A stretch of DNA of 64,000 nucleotides from Coniferiporia sulphurascens (GCA_002794785.1 NBBA01000004.1:1798001-1862000), one strand, 5' to 3'. Counted from the first letter of the stretch, positions 1 to 12,021 are shown. Program-made: numbers and translations. Notes: generated from the letters alone by a model not told the origin.

Positions 1-652
<652 letters not shown>

Positions 653-1821
653 GGACTCGTCCTGGTTTAGGTTACTGGAAGAGAGGAGTCGATCGATCGG
701 GAGGTGGGCGTATCATGTATGGCCAGGAGGAGGTTTTGTCTCGGTCGTTTATGACTTCCCTTCATTTCGGCGTATTGGTCGCTCACGCCATGATCTCATC
801 CCGCCATCGGTCGCCGCGAGTAAAGCAAAGGTAGTACTGTAGCGGCAACGAATACTATTTAATTATCATGCGCTCCTCTTGGACGCACACAACATACCCA
901 TCTGTTGCCCCTGTCGGTTCGAGTATTGGACATGTCCTTATTCTGGCCGGCGGCAACACGTGAAGACGTCAGGGGGTCGATCGGATAGATCTTTAGTGGT
1001 GTACTCCGACATATTGCATGCTGTGTGTATAACGGATAGACTAAGACAGCAGAGGAATGGGCTGGTCATTGAGTATGTCTTCCTTCCGGTGCAGGGTCGT
1101 CAGTTGATATTCAACATATAACACAGGACACAGCCCGACTGGCCTATTAGCTTGCTTAGTAGTAGCTGGACGGGTCAGGTCCGGCGGGTGATACTGACCT
1201 CCCGCAGAAGCGACATCCCAACGGTTTCAAGTTTAAAAAAAAGTTTAGTAACGCCCACACACCGCGTGCCAGCTGAAACTCGGCGGGACTCTGCCAGCGT
1301 CGCGATCAATTTTCTTATTTAATTCCGAAAGAAAAAAAGCAGAAACCAGGATGGCCGTCGCCCAGCGACATTTACAAAATGACGTTTAAATTAAAAATTA
1401 CACGGTCATTTTTAAGGCCTACCGACGCGAAGCACGTCCGCATTTGAGCTTTCGCTAAGCCTCGATCAAAAGGGCTGCATTGTATGGCGGGTTGTTGATC
1501 GCCATTTCGCTTACAGCACTTGCGGGCGGGACGAGTCGCCGGACGGCGACTTCACGCACACCATGCGTATCAATAGGAAACAAAGTCCATTCCTAAGGTA
1601 AGCATAATAAGAATACGATAACGTAAGTCGGGACAATGCGATATCGATACTGCACAGGGGTAGCGTCCGTGGCTAGTCATGATGAAAGGGAGGCAATAAG
1701 GCGAGTACAATAGCGTAAGAACGAAAGAAAAAACGTTTGCGCGTAGCGAGAACAATAACTGCACAAGTAGAGTTCAAGGATGAGTCAGAGAGATCGTGAT
1801 CGTCGCGGGGGAGTCCTTTTC
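653..1821. other. Intergenic region, no gene seen
   Basis: 3' flanks of the V-ATPase gene and of the convergent F-box-like gene. The short ORFs here (for example 879-1121) have no recognisable motif and no splice-supported extension. No repeat or RNA gene was recognised. Confidence 0.5.
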
Positions 1822-3096
1822 TCATGAGGACACAGCAAAATGTGCGTCGGCGCCGCTCGCAGTGAAGATGGGCTGCACGGCTGCGTGTAAGCGATTGAGC
1901 GAGACGCCCGCCGGGACAAGAATAGTAGGCCGGACCGCGAACGCCGCGATGTGTCGCGCGAACGCTGTCCATCTCTCGCTGACAGCGGGCGCCAGAAGAT
2001 CCGGCTCAGAGTCGCCCTCGGAGAAGTCGAACTCCAACTGACCGCGCTTGTGGCCTGTCTGCGGGTAATGGAAGGTCTTGATTGTGACCTGCTTCAGCGA
2101 TGCAGGCAGCGCACTTGGATCCCACGTCATCTCCGATGCTCCGAAGTAGTAATACTCGAGTGTGTGGATGCTAGGAGCGACTTGACCGAGTAGACGAGCA
2201 AACTCCGGGAGTGCACCCAGGTCTGTAGCGTGTCCGAAATGCAGCAGCTCGAGGCGTGGCCGCGGTGTAAGCCAGAAGGTGGCGGAGCGCGGTAGGTTGG
2301 GGAAATACGTGATGCTGAGGTGCGTGAGGGCAGGCATGAGCCATTTGCGCGCGATGGGCCAGCTGTAGAGCGCGAGATGAGTCATATTCGTAAAGTGGTA
2401 GTCGCGCTCGTCCTGCACAGCGGTAAGGCGCAGTGACCAAAGAAAGTTGTCGACCTTTTGGTCAAAAAGATGGCGCGGCTCCCACAGCGAAGGCACAAAT
2501 ATGTCGTCGTCAACATCGAGATGGCGCACTCCCTGCGGAACAGCGCGGCAGATCTTCATCCAGTGGTCGTACACGAGCAGACGACGCGATGCCGTGTCCG
2601 CGCGCACGACGAGCGACTGCAGCTTCGTGCAGCATCCCAGAATGCGCACGACCGCCTCTCCGAGCTCGCGCGCGAGCGGGCTAAACTCCGCGTGCGAAAT
2701 GCCATCGGCGAAGACAGGCGCGATGACGATATGCTTCGTCCATTTCGCGAGCGCATCCTGCAGCGCAGGACTGGCGACGAGGCTCCGTGCGTGCTCGACG
2801 CGGCAGATGTGCACAGTCTCATACAGGAATTCACGTGTCATTTCCCAAAACTGGTAGGACGTGAGGGCAAGTGCATGTCTGGTCGCGGACGAGTGTGTGG
2901 ACGGCTCATCGCATGGAAAAGTGTAGGACCAGTTGAAATCGCCTGCACCGGTCTTGCTAAGGGCTGCATTGCATGGGGAGTCTGGGGTCGCAGTTGCAAG
3001 ACGGACAATCTCGCGCCAGATTTCGACGGGGAAAGCTGCTGGCGCAGGTGGCTGGGTGAGGGACATGTTTGCTGAGAGGTGGCTAGGACGAGACAT
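1822..3096 (-). CDS. F-box-like domain protein
   Basis: Uninterrupted 424-residue reading frame. Near the N-terminus (about residues 20-40) is FPVEIWREIVRLA, which matches the opening of basidiomycete F-box-like domains (P-x-E-[IL]-x-x-x-I). The rest has Leu-rich stretches (LTHLSITYFPNLP, LELLHFGHATDLG) of the kind seen in degenerate leucine-rich repeats of such proteins. Known F-box proteins recruit substrates to SCF ubiquitin ligases; the substrate here is unknown. I chose the ATG at 3096 rather than an in-frame GTG six bases upstream; a second in-frame ATG follows 11 codons later. Agaricomycetes carry large, fast-evolving families of this type, so an ortholog name is not justified. It is one of few intronless genes in the window. 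Confidence 0.75.
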   Translation of the reverse strand: MSRPSHLSANMSLTQPPAPAAFPVEIWREIVRLATATPDSPCNAALSKTGAGDFNWSYTFPCDEPSTHSSATRHALALTSYQFWEMTREFLYETVHICRVEHARSLVASPALQDALAKWTKHIVIAPVFADGISHAEFSPLARELGEAVVRILGCCTKLQSLVVRADTASRRLLVYDHWMKICRAVPQGVRHLDVDDDIFVPSLWEPRHLFDQKVDNFLWSLRLTAVQDERDYHFTNMTHLALYSWPIARKWLMPALTHLSITYFPNLPRSATFWLTPRPRLELLHFGHATDLGALPEFARLLGQVAPSIHTLEYYYFGASEMTWDPSALPASLKQVTIKTFHYPQTGHKRGQLEFDFSEGDSEPDLLAPAVSERWTAFARHIAAFAVRPTILVPAGVSLNRLHAAVQPIFTASGADAHFAVSS

Positions 3097-3116
3097 GGAC
3101 ACAGAGGGAGACCGAG

Positions 3117-3124
3117 TATATATA
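3117..3124 (-). promoter_or_regulatory. Probable TATA box of the F-box-like gene
   Basis: The palindromic octamer TATATATA lies about 20 bases upstream of the ATG at 3096. If it is used, the 5' UTR would be very short. Not tested for transcription. Confidence 0.45.
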
Positions 3125-3670
3125 GGCGCATGCGTTCATGTCGGAGGTCAGCCGTTGGAAATCAGGAGCGTCCGCACAGCATGCGCAATTGTCGAAAGGC
3201 GATGGCACCGGCTGCAGTCACGGTGGCCGGGAATAGCACGCCCGGAGCAAAGTGAATTTCCATTTTGCGACTGTGAAAGCAGAAGGACAAGCGATGGAGT
3301 TCTGTGACTCGAGGAATGGAAAGCAAATACTTTATTTATTTCACAAGGAGACACGCACATCAAAGACAAAAAGCAAGGATCTGGAATGAAATCGGATTGC
3401 GCCCGCAGTCGGCGGTCCTCGACCTCATAGACGCCCAAAAGAGAAGCCTGGCTGCCTGGGCAAGTTGATTTTCAGTTACCCTTTTCCCGTAAATTTTCAA
3501 AACACGAATGCGCGTACGTGTGAAACGCTCGCAGGCGCTGTCTGGGCGTCCTTGACTAAGTTACTTGACTACAAGCGCGTCCGCGCACAGTCAGATCGCT
3601 GACTTTTAACCGACGGCTACAGTGCTGAATTACCTGGCTCTGTATAAGCTTTACCCAGGAGTAGATACAT
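3125..3670. other. Intergenic region between F-box-like gene and tRNA
   Basis: No coding exon or repeat recognised. It presumably holds the upstream region of the F-box-like gene and of the tRNA. Confidence 0.45.
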
Positions 3671-3763
3671 GTCACTTTGCCGGAGTGGTTAACGGGATCG
3701 CCTGCTACCTCATTAGTCAGCGGTTGTGCTTTGCACGCGAGTGTTCGAATCGCTCAGGTGACG
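3671..3763 (+). tRNA. tRNA-Ser (anticodon GCT) with an 11-nt intron
   Basis: All cloverleaf parts can be drawn by hand. Acceptor GTCACTT pairs with AGGTGAC (3756-3762, one G-U). The D stem is CCG/CGG around a GAGTGGTTAA loop. The anticodon stem ATCGC (3697-3701) pairs with GCGGT (3720-3724). The variable arm is long (TGTGC-TTT-GCACG, class II), and the T arm is GAGTG-TTCGAAT-CGCTC; G3763 is the discriminator. The anticodon loop is CT-GCT-A-A once the 11-base intron CCTCATTAGTC (3708-3718) is removed; it sits one base 3' of the anticodon, the canonical site for nuclear tRNA introns. Internal A and B boxes are intact, so RNA polymerase III transcription is expected. Confidence 0.95.
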
Positions 3764-3767
3764 AATC

Positions 3768-3772
3768 TTTTT
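3768..3772 (+). terminator. RNA polymerase III terminator (T5)
   Basis: A run of five T residues begins five bases after the tRNA-Ser end, the usual Pol III stop signal. Confidence 0.75.
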
Positions 3773-4127
3773 CATTTCTTGTTTCTTCCTTCTATGCTGA
3801 TTGCGACTCTTGAGCTGGCGTCTTGTATCGATCCTCCATCCGCATTCAAAGAAAGATGATAACGCTTCTTGGGCTTCCCGCGTGCGCTTAGGAATTGTAC
3901 ACGTCTGGTGTTCTCGTAAAGTAAGACGACTTTCTTCAAATCTATCTGGGGCCCGGGCGCTTTCGATCCAACGAACTCAAGATCGACGATTTTCTTCGCT
4001 ACGGCTCCCGCCATCGCGGCCCATTCTCGAAGATCGTAGATCGGCGATGTGCGGGAAGAACGTCGTCCGACTCTAGGGTGCTCGGGAGTCGGGAGTCATC
4101 CGCCCTTCTTTCTTGCCGTAGTCCAAG

Positions 4128-4750
4128 TACAGTCGAACCTCCCATATCGGGCATCTCCCATAACGGATATCCTCCCATAATGGATAGTTTGGGGTTTCCA
4201 CCGAGTCGGTAGTCACGAAATCCCTATGTCATAACGGATATATTTTATAATGGATAACGGATAGCCAAATGAAGAAAATTTATTAGAAATATCCATTATA
4301 GGAGGTCAACTTGGCTGCAAAGTTGCAAGTTTGTGTTGCTCTTTGTGTTTTTCCATCAAGTTCATAATGGTTGTGATCCATTGGACCCTTGAAAAGCCTA
4401 GCTCAGACCTTTCCCATCCTTCTGGAGAAATATTCCACTTTCTATATCCTAATTTGGAGTTGCAATCAAAGATACCAGTGCCGGGCAGCCTGCTGAGCAA
4501 TTGCAGAATTCAAGTGGCTCTGCCAGCACCGCTCTGAGCTTGAATTTCAGCAGGCTTGTACGCAACTTCACTTACTCAGGATGAAGTTTCAAGTGAAGTG
4601 CAAACCACTCATTTTTGCTCCAGTACAATTTCGAAAAATTCACTGTACATTATTACATAATAAACTCAGAACTCTTATAGTGGAATAACCTCTTATAATG
4701 GATATTTTGGGTTCCACCGACCTCCACCCACTATGGGAGGTTCGACTGTA
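4128..4750. mobile_element. Non-autonomous pogo/Tigger-like MITE
   Basis: Terminal inverted repeats of 19 bp including the TA: TACAGTCGAACCTCCCATA at 4128-4146 and its complement at 4732-4750. The element proper runs CAG...CTG (4130-4748, 619 bp) and is flanked by TA on both sides, as expected for Tc1/mariner-superfamily insertion. The terminal CAGTCGAACCTC is typical of pogo/Tigger/Fot1-like elements. Just inside both ends are related motifs (CATAATGGATA / TATAATGGATA followed by TTTGGG-TTCCACCGA) in the same orientation. No transposase frame is present. Mobility would depend on a transposase encoded elsewhere. Confidence 0.88.
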
Positions 4751-6579
4751 CATTGTACTTCCGAAGCGGGGGTGCCACCCTGAGTCCTTTCCCCAGGTTC
4801 CAGAACGCTCTTTCTTCTGCTCGCTTAGGGACTCAAAGGCCGCCCGAGACTCCTCTGGACCTGGACCCTACGCGGTGACCGTGCGCACTGAAAATAGAGC
4901 CAAGGGGAGCTCGACTACGAAAATAGAACCATCTAGGATTTCGATGACGACAACGACTCCGACGAAAATGATCATAGATGCGACACGGCGTGCGGAAACG
5001 GCGTGCCAGTGGCGTCTAGTGCGTCCCGCGCAGCCCGTGCAGCCCGTACAGTACACGGAGTACGGATGTCCTCTCCGCTAATACAGATGTTCCGATGGGT
5101 CAAAAGCCATCACCAACGCAAATAGAGTCCTGTCCTTCCATCCGCAAAAAGAAGGAGAACGAAAGAGGAGCGAAAGGAGTAAAGAAAACCTGAATCGGGA
5201 CAAGGGGTGCAGGACTACGGATGCATAACCCTATACCATGCGTATGCACAACTCAGTTAGGGTCTCGGAAGGGAGGAAGAGGAAGCGGTTCCTTCGAGTT
5301 CAGTTGGAGTTGTTCTGAACCCCCACCCCCCGGACAGCATTGTTGCTCACTTCCAACTTGATCGCGATGTCACTACTGCGGCCGCGCTAACTTCGAAGTG
5401 CATACAGTACTCAATACTCAGCCCCCAGCGCTACCCCGAACACACTACTTTGCTATGTCCGAAAACTCTAATATGGTGGCGTATGATCATGAGCTTATCC
5501 GACCACCCCTGGTCTTTCGAACGCTGCCTCCTCGACGCGTACTTCTCGGTCACTCTCACTTTCTTCACTCTCTCCCTCACCGCAACCGGCACAACGCCCG
5601 AAGCTCTGTTAACACAGTACGAGCACACACTGCGTCCTGCCACGTCCGCGCCAACTCCAACTACCCACACGCCAAGTCTACCAAGATAGAGCTCCGAAGG
5701 ACTTGGCGATGTCGGACAGCGCAAACGGAGAACAGGGAACGGCGAACGGCGGGCCTCGTGCTTTCCCTCCATTCAATCCGAACCCAGCCCAAGAACCCGC
5801 GAACGGGTGGTCCCTGTGACTTCTAGGCAACTTCTTTACCTCACATAGGGGGTCACTCGACTGCATCCCTGTGAAGATGCCTGAAGGCATCCTTGCCATT
5901 CTGCGTTCCTGAAATGCCGAGATGTCGCGGTGCAGGCATGTATGTGTGTATATAGACTCGGGTTCGGCGGAGTAACGGACGTCCTGCTGCAATCGAACGC
6001 ATATCTCCGACCTATTCAAAAAGTGCGCTAGTCACTAGGCATGTTTGTCCATATCTGCTCTCACGAGCACACGAACACACAGTAAATCTATGCGAAATAA
6101 TTCCCGTGGGTTTAGACATATATGTAGAATACAGCTTTTTTTATGGATTGGCAAATTAAGGCCAGCACATATGTATACTGTGAAATTTGAGGGAATTGGC
6201 AGGATTCTCGTCGAGGAATGTCCATACAATATACAGTGAGTAGTCAGGAATTTAACAAAATTTTGAATGCAAGCGGTGAGTTACGTATAGACCAGAGACA
6301 ATACGGACGCAATAGATACCAACAACACGTTGAAGAAGGGGACGGGTGGCGGGCCTCAGACGCGTCAACAGGCAACGAAAGTGGTAGTGCAAAGACCATT
6401 GTCGATGGAAAGAGCAATAACGATGTCGCAATTGACAGATGGTGAGAAACCCCCAAGATGATAATGATACAATCCAGCGACCACGAACCCGCGGCGCTTA
6501 TTAGAATTCTTTACGGCATTTTGTTCAAGTGTGTGCGGCGCGCGGGCTTCCGTCGCGGTACTCCCAAGGGCACTTGACA
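4751..6579. other. Intergenic region, no gene seen
   Basis: About 1.8 kb without a frame I can support. Several overlapping ORFs (5398-5826, 5431-5772, 5678-6019) shadow one another and carry no motif. No inverted terminal repeats or tRNA-like folds were recognised. Confidence 0.45.
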
Positions 6580-7364
6580 TTAGTTGAAACCGTCAAAGTG
6601 ACCTTTGAGAATCCGCTCGCCCATCGGGCTAGGCGCGCGACGCGGTCGTGTGCCATCGCTCGAGGCCATGGTTGAAGCACGCCTTTTCTTGCGATCTGGA
6701 GAAGCAGAAGCAGACTGATTCATTCTTGGTGGAGAATTTGTGTGCGCATTCGCAGGATTGGCAGATGAAGGTGTTGGGGGAGGAGCACCCGCAGTAGGGA
6801 TCTGGGGCTAAATTTTGGAAACTAATTAGATAACAATCACAGTAATGACAAGAAACGCGAACTTACCCTGACAAGCGCACTCCCAAGACTAAGCCTGCGC
6901 AGAAGCGATGCACCTCTCTCGTGCTGGTCAGACGTAGTTGCAGGAGTTGTGCCCGCATTGAAGCGAGGAGCACCAGGGGGCCAGCCCGCGGAGGTGCTCA
7001 TGCGGCGAGCGTGGCGAACGATGGGCGACTCATCTTCTCCGCCTTCTTCAATAATGGGTTCTTGCGGCTTGGAAGCGAAGCCGCGCCCCAGAGAGTTGAA
7101 GCCTGTAGGGGGACTCTGGGACGCTCCGCCTTTTGGAGGGGAAGAGAGGAAGTAGGAGAGAAGAGGAGATGTAGACGGGGAGAGCTTTGGCTGGGTGGTA
7201 GTGTTCACGCGAGGACCAGGGGAAGTGGGAGTACGGAGAGGCGGCGAGTTTGACTCGTCTTCAGAAGAGGAAGATGGAGAGAAAGAGACGGAACGAGCGC
7301 GAGAGTGAGAGTGCTGGTTGTTGGGGATACTGATGGGCTCAGAGTGCTTGATTTTGTCAGACAT
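6580..7364 (-). CDS. Conserved-looking Ser/Pro-rich protein of unknown function
   Basis: Two exons, 7364-6867 and 6807-6580, joined in frame across a 59-bp GT-AG intron, give 241 residues. The protein is low-complexity and rich in Ser and Pro. It has distinct short islands: SRARSVSFSPSSSSEDE near residue 25, SPLLSYFLSSPP near 65, ESPIVRHARRMSTSAGWP near 110, and QHERGASLLRRLSLGSAL near 150. R-x-x-S contexts (RRMS, RRLS) look like basophilic-kinase sites. No catalytic domain or membrane segment is visible. I have the impression that this island pattern recurs in other Agaricomycete proteins, but I cannot verify that here and give no function. Confidence 0.75.
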
Positions 7365-8504
7365 GGTGGGTTGTAAGTGAGGGGGACAGTAGTCAGCGAG
7401 AGCATTTATATGCAGCTGCCGAACGGATGATTCGACAACTTTCGATCTCAGCTCAATTCACTGGGCGTCACATGACGGAATAAGCATTTTTACGGCATCA
7501 GTCGCCCCGCATTTTACCTGTTCAGGTAGGTAGACTTCCTTAAACGGAACTCCGTTAATCAGTCGCGGTACGCTTCCTGAAATAGGCGAACATATCCAGC
7601 GCGTGCGCGCCCTGAGCCTCGCTCCACCGCTGCCGATTCTGGCTATCGACGAGGGCTCATGTCCCTCTTGGCACTGAGCCCCCTCACAACCAGCACCCTC
7701 TGATTCCGCTCAGGTCGAGACTTGGAAGCAAAAAGCTCATAATATCATCACTTCTTCGAACCATCATGGCTACACACGCCCTGACAAAGTCCGCCTTCTT
7801 CACGGCGACGCCACTCACGCATGACTCATATTACAGTACTATGTGAATGCAAGCTCTGTCCGACTGTCTCGGTTCGGGTCCCGTATCCACGCCGGCGCGT
7901 AACGTGCGGAGTCTGTCCGGCTCCGGATGTCTCTTTGACAAGTGCGATCCCCGCTTTCTCCCTGGAGAACCCCGTGCTTACCGCTCTGAAGCAGATGAAT
8001 CTACTCTAACATTCCAAGGGTAACAAACGGGTCTTTTCCAGTGGCGCTGCTGTCGACTATTAAATTTGGCTACCGTTGCGGACCTCCGATGATGCAGCCT
8101 TCACACTCCAAATTTAGATCCTGTCTTCAGTTATGGAAGTTGGCTGCTGCTGCACCAGCATGCTATAATTGAGCTGAACTCTATAACTTAAACTAAAATG
8201 ATTCATTTCCGACTTACCGGATTCGGGAAACAAACGGGTTCCTCCACAGTTGCATTTCGAGAGCTTAACAATTCTTTTCGTTTGGATCTCATCAGGGATC
8301 TTCTCACTCTCTGCATCTTCAATTAGGAATCGAAGTTCCAGAAAGCTCCCTAGGCGCAGTACTGCGCACATCAATCCCCCCACCAAAAATGGGTCCGCCT
8401 TAAAGCCGCGCTGATGCGTTATGGAATTCAAATTCAAATAGCGAAAGTGCTCCATAGGACAGGTATCTCCTGATTCTCTTTATATCACGTGTTATGTCGC
8501 GTGC
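7365..8504. other. Intergenic region, no gene seen
   Basis: Upstream region of the Ser/Pro-rich gene, then about 1 kb with no supported exon. The ORF at 8114-8455 (minus) has no motif and no splice partner. Confidence 0.4.
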
Positions 8505-9065
8505 CCGACGGCCTTAATACTGATCCGTCCCTGTCCCTGTGGTTACAAATTTAGGCCCCAGAAGAAGTGCTTCTTCATTTTGTGACAACACACCTCCTCG
8601 GACACATATGCTGAATATGCAAATACGTACCACCAAGCTTGATTCGCAAATCAGGTGGTAATCATGATCCTATGTCCCCTACCGAGACGTGTGCATCAAT
8701 ATTCGGAGCTCCATCTCAATTTGGGAGACGAGAAACCTTTTGCTCCTCGTAAATACGAAGACTAGAACTCACAGTATTGCCAGGAGTGAGACACCTGAAC
8801 GCAACTTATTCGAATATACACAAGTCGCTCGAGCAAGCGATTTTCTTCATTCTCACAGAAAGACCTATTCGTGGATCTTGTGCGTTTTCAGTTATTTCCA
8901 TAGCCATAGTATAGAAAGTGTAGATGCGCTGGCGGCTAAACCCGTGCAAATAAATTATGGAATCCATCCGAAATTCCTCTATTATTAAGTTTGTGTACCA
9001 AGTTCTACTCAACATATCGAAAGTTCCGCTCTACTACTTATACTCACCCACTATTTTTACTAAAG
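8505..9065. repeat. Segmental duplication, unit 1, upstream arm
   Basis: About 560 bp that align with 12022-12629 with many substitutions and small indels. Shared blocks include CCCTGTGGTT, ACCAAGCTTG-TTC-CAAAT, GAGACGTGTGCA and TCTTCATNCTCACNGAAAGACC. Together with the downstream genes (9668 and 20503) it defines a tandem duplication of roughly 3 kb; boundaries are approximate. Confidence 0.75.
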
Positions 9066-9168
9066 TGAAATGACAGCCAAACATTAACTGCTAAACGCTA
9101 TCTGCGACTCGATGTTTGCGTCGTCAGTACTCTTGTGCTTACAAAGACGACAATTAATGATGACTCCC

Positions 9169-9193
9169 ATTTTTGTAGCGTCTTTCTAGGCAT

Positions 9194-9243
<50 letters not shown>

Positions 9244-9273
9244 CTATTTTTGTGCGTTTTCTAGGCCATTTAT
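9169..9273. mobile_element. Poly(A)-only insertion flanked by a degenerate direct repeat
   Basis: A pure run of 44 A (9198-9241) sits between two similar sequences, 9169-9197 and 9246-9273. Both read approximately TTTTTGT-GCGT-TTTCTAGG then CATTTAT. This is the structure expected when target-primed reverse transcription inserts only a poly(A) tail and duplicates the target. Replication slippage of an A-tract is an alternative but does not explain the flanking repeat. Confidence 0.55.
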
Positions 9274-9601
9274 GGTCTATGTAGCTGCTACATACGTTAC
9301 TTGCAGGTGGTATCTACCACTGTCTGTCTGTAATAGGGTGAGAAAGCAAACACCAATAAAATGGGACCAGCGCTTTGTAAAAGAAACAGTAGAAGAAGAC
9401 GGAAGGAGGAAGAGGAAACGGAGAAAGAAAAGAAGCAGAGCGGAATGAATGAAAGGTATTGTAAGCATGCCAGGAGTCGCCCCGTTGCCTACACGATTGC
9501 GAGAAACTCAGCTTTTGATTACGTGCTACCTATTTCGTGATATGATAAATCATACGTTAACCGCTAGTAAGCCCGAACTTTGGTCCCCGTGAATGATCTA
9601 G

Positions 9602-9609
9602 TATAAATA
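9602..9609 (+). promoter_or_regulatory. TATA box of NAD(P)-binding gene copy 1
   Basis: TATAAATA lies 59 bases upstream of the ATG at 9668; the same octamer occupies the equivalent place before copy 2 (20432-20439). Confidence 0.6.
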
Positions 9610-9667
9610 CACCTTACCCATCAGCGTGGAGGAGTCCCAGGTAACAACCCAGCTTGAGACAAGAAAC

Positions 9668-11069
9668 ATGTCTAAACAAACCATTTTCTTAACGGGCGCC
9701 ACTGGTATGTGCGCAAACTCCATAGTACTGCTCTATATGCTGAATTCCATCCGCAGGGTATATTGGCGGGACCGTCCTATGGCGCCTTCTACAACACGAA
9801 GACGCTAGCAACTTCAACATTAAGGTGCTGGTGCGCAGCGAGGAGAAGGCGAAGCTTCTCACAACCCTCTTTGGTGTCGTGGCCGTAGTGGGTTCACACG
9901 CCGACGAGGACAAGATCGAGAGCCTCGCGGACGAGGCTGATTATATCTTTACGACCGTACGTCCTGGGCTTCTGATTGTCTAGAGCATTCTCACTTCCTC
10001 GGTTCTTAGGCTGATGTCGATGACCTCGTTGCGGCGCATGCTATATCGCGAGGAATGAAGACCCGTAAAGAGAGAACCGGGAAATTACCTTATCTCATAC
10101 ACACTGTGCGTTCTTCCCAACTCCCGGATGACATGTCGTACCTTGTAATTTGACGTCTTGCGCTTCCTCAACTCACAGTCTGGGACTGGCGTCCTCATAG
10201 AAGATACCAAGGGGTTGCATGCGAATGGGAGGGCCTATGATGATTCAAAGGTTGAAGATATCGAATCCCTCCCAATTACACAGATCCACCGGCCCGTCGA
10301 TGTTCTAGTCACCCAGTCCGACATAGAAGGAAAGGACCTTGACCCAATAGCCATCGTCCGTGCAACTGAACTAATAAAGTCGGGTTATTTCAGGTTATGC
10401 GAGGACGTACATTATCCTTCCCGGAATGATATACTCTATGGCGAAAACGGGGCTCACGGAGGCGGGGATACAGAACCCGCACACTATTCCGGTGTACCAG
10501 CTCGTTCGAGCCGGACTTGGTCGTGGACAGGGAGGAGTTATTGGCCTTGGCAAGAACGTGTGGCCCAACGTGCATATTGATGATGGTTGGATTATTTTCC
10601 GGGTTTTCTAAAGAGCATTAATTAACTCCTCTGGACGCAGTGGCAGACCTCTTTATGATTATCTTCAACAAAATCCGCGCCAATCCAGAAGGGATTCCAC
10701 ACGGCCGAGAAGGCTATTATTTCGCCGCTTCCGATCATCACATCATGGGCGATATCTGCAATGAAGTTGCCAGGGTGCTTGTTGCGCTCGGGAAAGGAAA
10801 GAGTCCAGAAGCCACAACATTCACTCAGGAAGATATTGATAAGTACTTCAACGGGGTTCGTCTTGCATCTCTTCAATCAGCATCCATGTTTTTTTTATGC
10901 GGGGCTGATCGTCAAATAAATCTAGTTCGGTTACTTTGGGACAAACTGCAGGTGCATTCCCAGTCGTGGTCGCTCCATCGGATGGGCACCAACACATACC
11001 ACGCAAGATTTCATCGATTCGATCCAGGAAAACGCAGAAGCACTCATTAAGCTCTACGGAAAGAATTGA
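9668..11069 (+). pseudogene. NAD(P)-binding Rossmann (NmrA/epimerase-like) protein, copy 1, intron-4 donor lost
   Basis: Seven exons match copy 3 exactly in lengths except the last: 9668-9704, 9757-9956, 10010-10105, 10179-10329, 10394-10585, 10641-10855 and 10926-11069. The N-terminus has the dinucleotide-binding motif TGATGYIGG split by intron 1. Later come VLVRS, LIHTSGTGVL, and RGQGGVIGLGKNVWPNVHID. After GAA-G at 10329 the expected donor GTAAGG (as in copy 3) reads GAAAGG. Retaining the intron keeps the frame open but shifts it, and translation ends at 10580, losing the C-terminal third. A cryptic donor GTGCAA within the old intron could restore phase. So this copy is probably non-functional or makes an altered protein. 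A TATA box and the remaining splice sites are intact. Confidence 0.75.
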
Positions 11070-11521
11070 TTCACGACCAAAGCTGACAAAGTAATGGTGA
11101 AAGAGAAAAGAGTGGAGCGGCATACCACGGAGAGAACTCGGTAAACAACCCTTCGGGGTAGAAGCAACGTCCGGATATAGAATAAGAGCATGTCGTACCG
11201 TGACATGTATGTCTGTAGCCGACAGTGTTGACGATAACACTTATCTGTGATACTACTCGAAGTTCTGCCCGCGACCTTGGACGGTTTTCTTGATGATGAT
11301 TGTAATGAGTAGAGACAACGCCACGCCAAGAAAGTCGGACGTTGTATTTATTTATACTGTTACCATAAATAGAAGTATTGCCACTTGTGAGCAGAAAGGA
11401 CTTTACAAAGCGAAGTTCAGCGCTCAGTTCTCGTCGATTTAGCATGCTTGAGGCAGAATACTAATGATAATAAAGAGTCGGGCTAGTGTGTTTAATACCC
11501 GTATTTTTATTTTTACTTACA

Positions 11522-11582
11522 TTTTATTTCGGCTTCAAAGTAGTGAAAAGAATCAAAAGATCACTTTGAAGCCGAAATAAAA
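11522..11582. repeat. Perfect 20-bp hairpin
   Basis: TTTTATTTCGGCTTCAAAGT (11522-11541) is exactly complementary to 11563-11582, with a 21-base loop. It lies in the spacer between the two duplicated units. It may be a remnant of a foldback element; no target duplication was identified. Confidence 0.7.
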
Positions 11583-12021
11583 AAATTAAGTGGCTAGACA
11601 AGTCCTGCAATTTATAATCACTAAGTTCTTCATTCACTCCAAACGCGAAAGAAATAGGCTTTAAACTTCGTTTTGCGTTTTCTGCATGAATACAACCACT
11701 CCAGAATCGCGTTCATCACATGTCATGCCGTGACAAACGCGACTCGGTAACTGTTCTCAGTGGCATGAGAGGCCAGAGATTCACCAAGATACTCAAGTCA
11801 GAGTATCTCTATATCACCGAGCTTTGTAAATTAATATGGCTTAAATTTTTGCATGTCTGCTGTTGTGATATGTACAAAAGTTCATTGAACTTGGCTGTCT
11901 GAAATGATCGCCACTGGAATTACTGCATACGGTAGACGCCGATTTCTATTAGCTTACAAATCTGTCCTCAAACTTTTGCAGGTATTTAAATTTCCTTTGC
12001 TTACTCGCAAGACGGATTCCG

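Noticed and set aside
3772..4014. 80-residue minus-strand ORF next to the tRNA, Lys-rich
   Set aside because: No motif, no splice partner and no nearby promoter signal; length is within chance for this composition.
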